From positions 1,452,351 to 1,516,350 of the forward strand of contig NZ_GL877878.1 in assembly GCF_000194155.1 (NCBI RefSeq): DNA of 64,000 nt, written 5' to 3'. The position numbers were made by a program, and so were the translations under genes. Below, one piece after another: positions 62,980 to 64,000 of the stretch (position 1 is the first letter of the stretch; each line of letters opens with the position of its first letter). Origin of the DNA: Saccharopolyspora spinosa NRRL 18395. GTDB lineage: Bacteria > Actinomycetota > Actinomycetes > Mycobacteriales > Pseudonocardiaceae. The notes under the pieces were generated by a model. It did no database searches, had not been told where the DNA came from, and was given only the letters and a program-made list of their open reading frames with translations.

Positions 62980-63310
62980 TGTCCACGATCCAGTCGAGCC
63001 GCGGGGCGTCGGCGGGAACCTCCGCCGCAGCGCCCCACAGGCCTTCGACCGGGGCGTTCGGGACGAATTCGGCCACGTGGTCAAAGCAGGCCCGCAGCGT
63101 CTCTTCGGGCAGGCCGAAGGGCTGACCGGTGGCCTTGGCGAGGTCCCAGTCGTGCACGACCAACTCGGTCAGCGCGATCTTGCCCCAGACCTCGTTCGGC
63201 AGGTCCACGCCGGCGCCGTTGGAGGTGCCCCGCCACGCTCCCGGGTTCGCCCACGCCTCACCGAGCTGCTGCGTGCGGGCGCGGTCGGCCGCCATGCCCC
63301 GTTGGAGGCG
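62957..63310 (-). pseudogene. TIGR03086-type (mycothiol-dependent isomerase-like) remnant
   Basis: A minus-strand frame reads ARTQQLGEAWANPGAWRGTS, LPNEVWGKIALTELVVHDWD with LAKATGQPFGLPEETLRACF, and PRLDWIVDITGRNP. This is the C-terminal part of a TIGR03086 DinB-like protein, including the metal-site HDWDLA. The family normally ends a few residues after TGRNP, but here no stop follows before hyuB. Upstream of about 63310 the match is lost by frame changes. So it is broken at both ends. Confidence 0.65.
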
Positions 63311-63517
63311 GGGGCGCACGGCATCGGCACCTCGGCGCTTGGATGCATCGGACCAGCTTCCCGGCACGGCGACTCTGCGCCGTCCCCGATCTGCGAGCCG
63401 GGGCCTTTGGCCCCTGGAACCGGCAGCTCCGGCTCCCGCACGGTGACTTACTGACAGAGCGCATGCCTGGTCGGCCTGCTGATCCGAGCAGTCCGGGCGA
63501 GCGGAGGGGACGGCGAC

Positions 63518-63925
63518 ATGACAACGCACGGAGCACGACGCACGCACACCGGATGGGTGGGATGGGTGTACTTCGCGGCGGTCGTCCTGCTGCTGGCCGG
63601 AATCATCCAGGTGATCAACGGGGTGATCGCGTTCGCCCGCTCCGGCACGACGTACGTGATGCCGGCCGGGGCGGTCCAGATCAACTACGCCGGGGTCGGC
63701 TGGAGCTTCCTGATCACGGGTGCCGTGCTCGTCCTCACCGGAATCGGGCTGTTCGGCGGTCGCACCTGGGCACGCGCCGTGGCCATCGTCATGGCGTTGA
63801 TCAGCGTGCTGGCCAACCTCGCCTTCTTCACGGCGTATCCGCTGTGGTCTGCGGTCGTGATCGTGCTCGACGTGATCGTGATCTACGCATTGGCCGCCCA
63901 CGGCCGAGAGGCCAGCCGCAGGTAG
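63518..63925 (+). CDS. DUF7144 family membrane protein
   Basis: A 135-residue protein with four hydrophobic helices: VYFAAVVLLLAGIIQVINGV, WSFLITGAVLVLTGIGLFGG, RAVAIVMALISVLANLAFFT and VVIVLDVIVIYALAAHG. The motif GRTWARAVAI between helices 2 and 3 is typical of this actinobacterial family, whose role is unknown. ATG 63518 has GGAGGGGA about 10 bases upstream. The 75 bases after it show nothing. Confidence 0.8.
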   Translation: MTTHGARRTHTGWVGWVYFAAVVLLLAGIIQVINGVIAFARSGTTYVMPAGAVQINYAGVGWSFLITGAVLVLTGIGLFGGRTWARAVAIVMALISVLANLAFFTAYPLWSAVVIVLDVIVIYALAAHGREASRR

Positions 63926-64000
63926 TCCGCGGATCCCGCGGCGGGGAGGCGACCAGTGCACCTGCAAGTCCTGCCCCTGGCCATCACCATGATGGCGGGA

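Noticed and set aside
1-64000. CRISPR arrays, tRNA or rRNA genes, prophage or integrase attachment sites
   Set aside because: I saw no regularly spaced repeats, no cloverleaf with conserved T-arm, and no phage structural or integrase genes. A covariance-model scan would settle the tRNA question.

Overview
The window is high-GC DNA with GTG and TTG starts, purine-rich ribosome binding sites, an F420-type luciferase-like oxidoreductase, PucR and GntR/FCD regulators and DUF427, DUF2505, DUF5996, DUF6292 and DUF7144 families. This points to a filamentous actinomycete, probably of the Pseudonocardiaceae (Saccharopolyspora-like). The species is inferred, not proven. No rRNA, tRNA, CRISPR array, origin or prophage was found. 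The content is accessory chromosome: metabolic singletons, regulators and IS elements separated by decaying genes.

Layout. 1-8.2 kb: DUF427 protein (cut by the window edge), a frameshifted DinB protein, a flavin oxidoreductase, a medium-chain reductase, an IS3/HxlR graveyard, ureidoglycine aminohydrolase, a GH15 glycosidase, a SWIM protein and DUF5996. 8.2-14.3 kb: S4 RNA-binding protein, a chain of three broken genes (permease, PucR, GntR), L-2-hydroxyglutarate oxidase, a frameshifted ARMT1-type phosphatase and a TetR regulator with a palindromic operator. 14.3-21 kb: a large secreted PIG-L deacetylase, a STAND NTPase fused to a membrane domain, and an ISL3 element with a perfect 8-bp target duplication. 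21-31.7 kb: Nudix, a MerR/GntR chimera, FAH-family enzyme, 6-phosphogluconate dehydrogenase, cupin, secreted amidase, an ABC-F protein with a candidate leader peptide, broken MFS and SnoaL genes, and a VOC protein. 31.7-41.3 kb: IS110 and IclR remnants, DUF2505, RtcB, a UMF1-type transporter, an IS5-family element with a -1 frameshift heptamer, TetR with a broken hydrolase, a broken GNAT, then a GATC-dense AT-rich stretch before a proline-rich surface protein and a class F sortase. 41.3-48.8 kb: phosphoribosyltransferase, broken Tat lipoprotein, several fragments, GlsB-like protein, DUF6292, DinB, GreA-like factor and a lone ketosynthase. 48.8-64 kb: two PAS-GGDEF-EAL proteins, a second UMF1 transporter, methyltransferase, FHA protein, a divergent PucR/hyuA-hyuB cassette, a TIGR03086 remnant and a DUF7144 membrane protein.

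How the genes fit together. Clear functional units are few: PucR-hyuAB (hydantoin or 5-oxoproline type ring opening), the proline-rich protein with its sortase, TetR overlapping a hydrolase, and the GntR remnant divergent from lhgO. About twenty broken or fragmentary genes lie between intact ones, so the segment looks like a decaying, recombining part of the chromosome. Some single frameshifts could instead be sequence errors. The most interesting items are the RHIM-like motif on the STAND membrane protein, the leader ORF with hairpin before the ABC-F gene, the GATC-dense region, and the composite pseudogenes.
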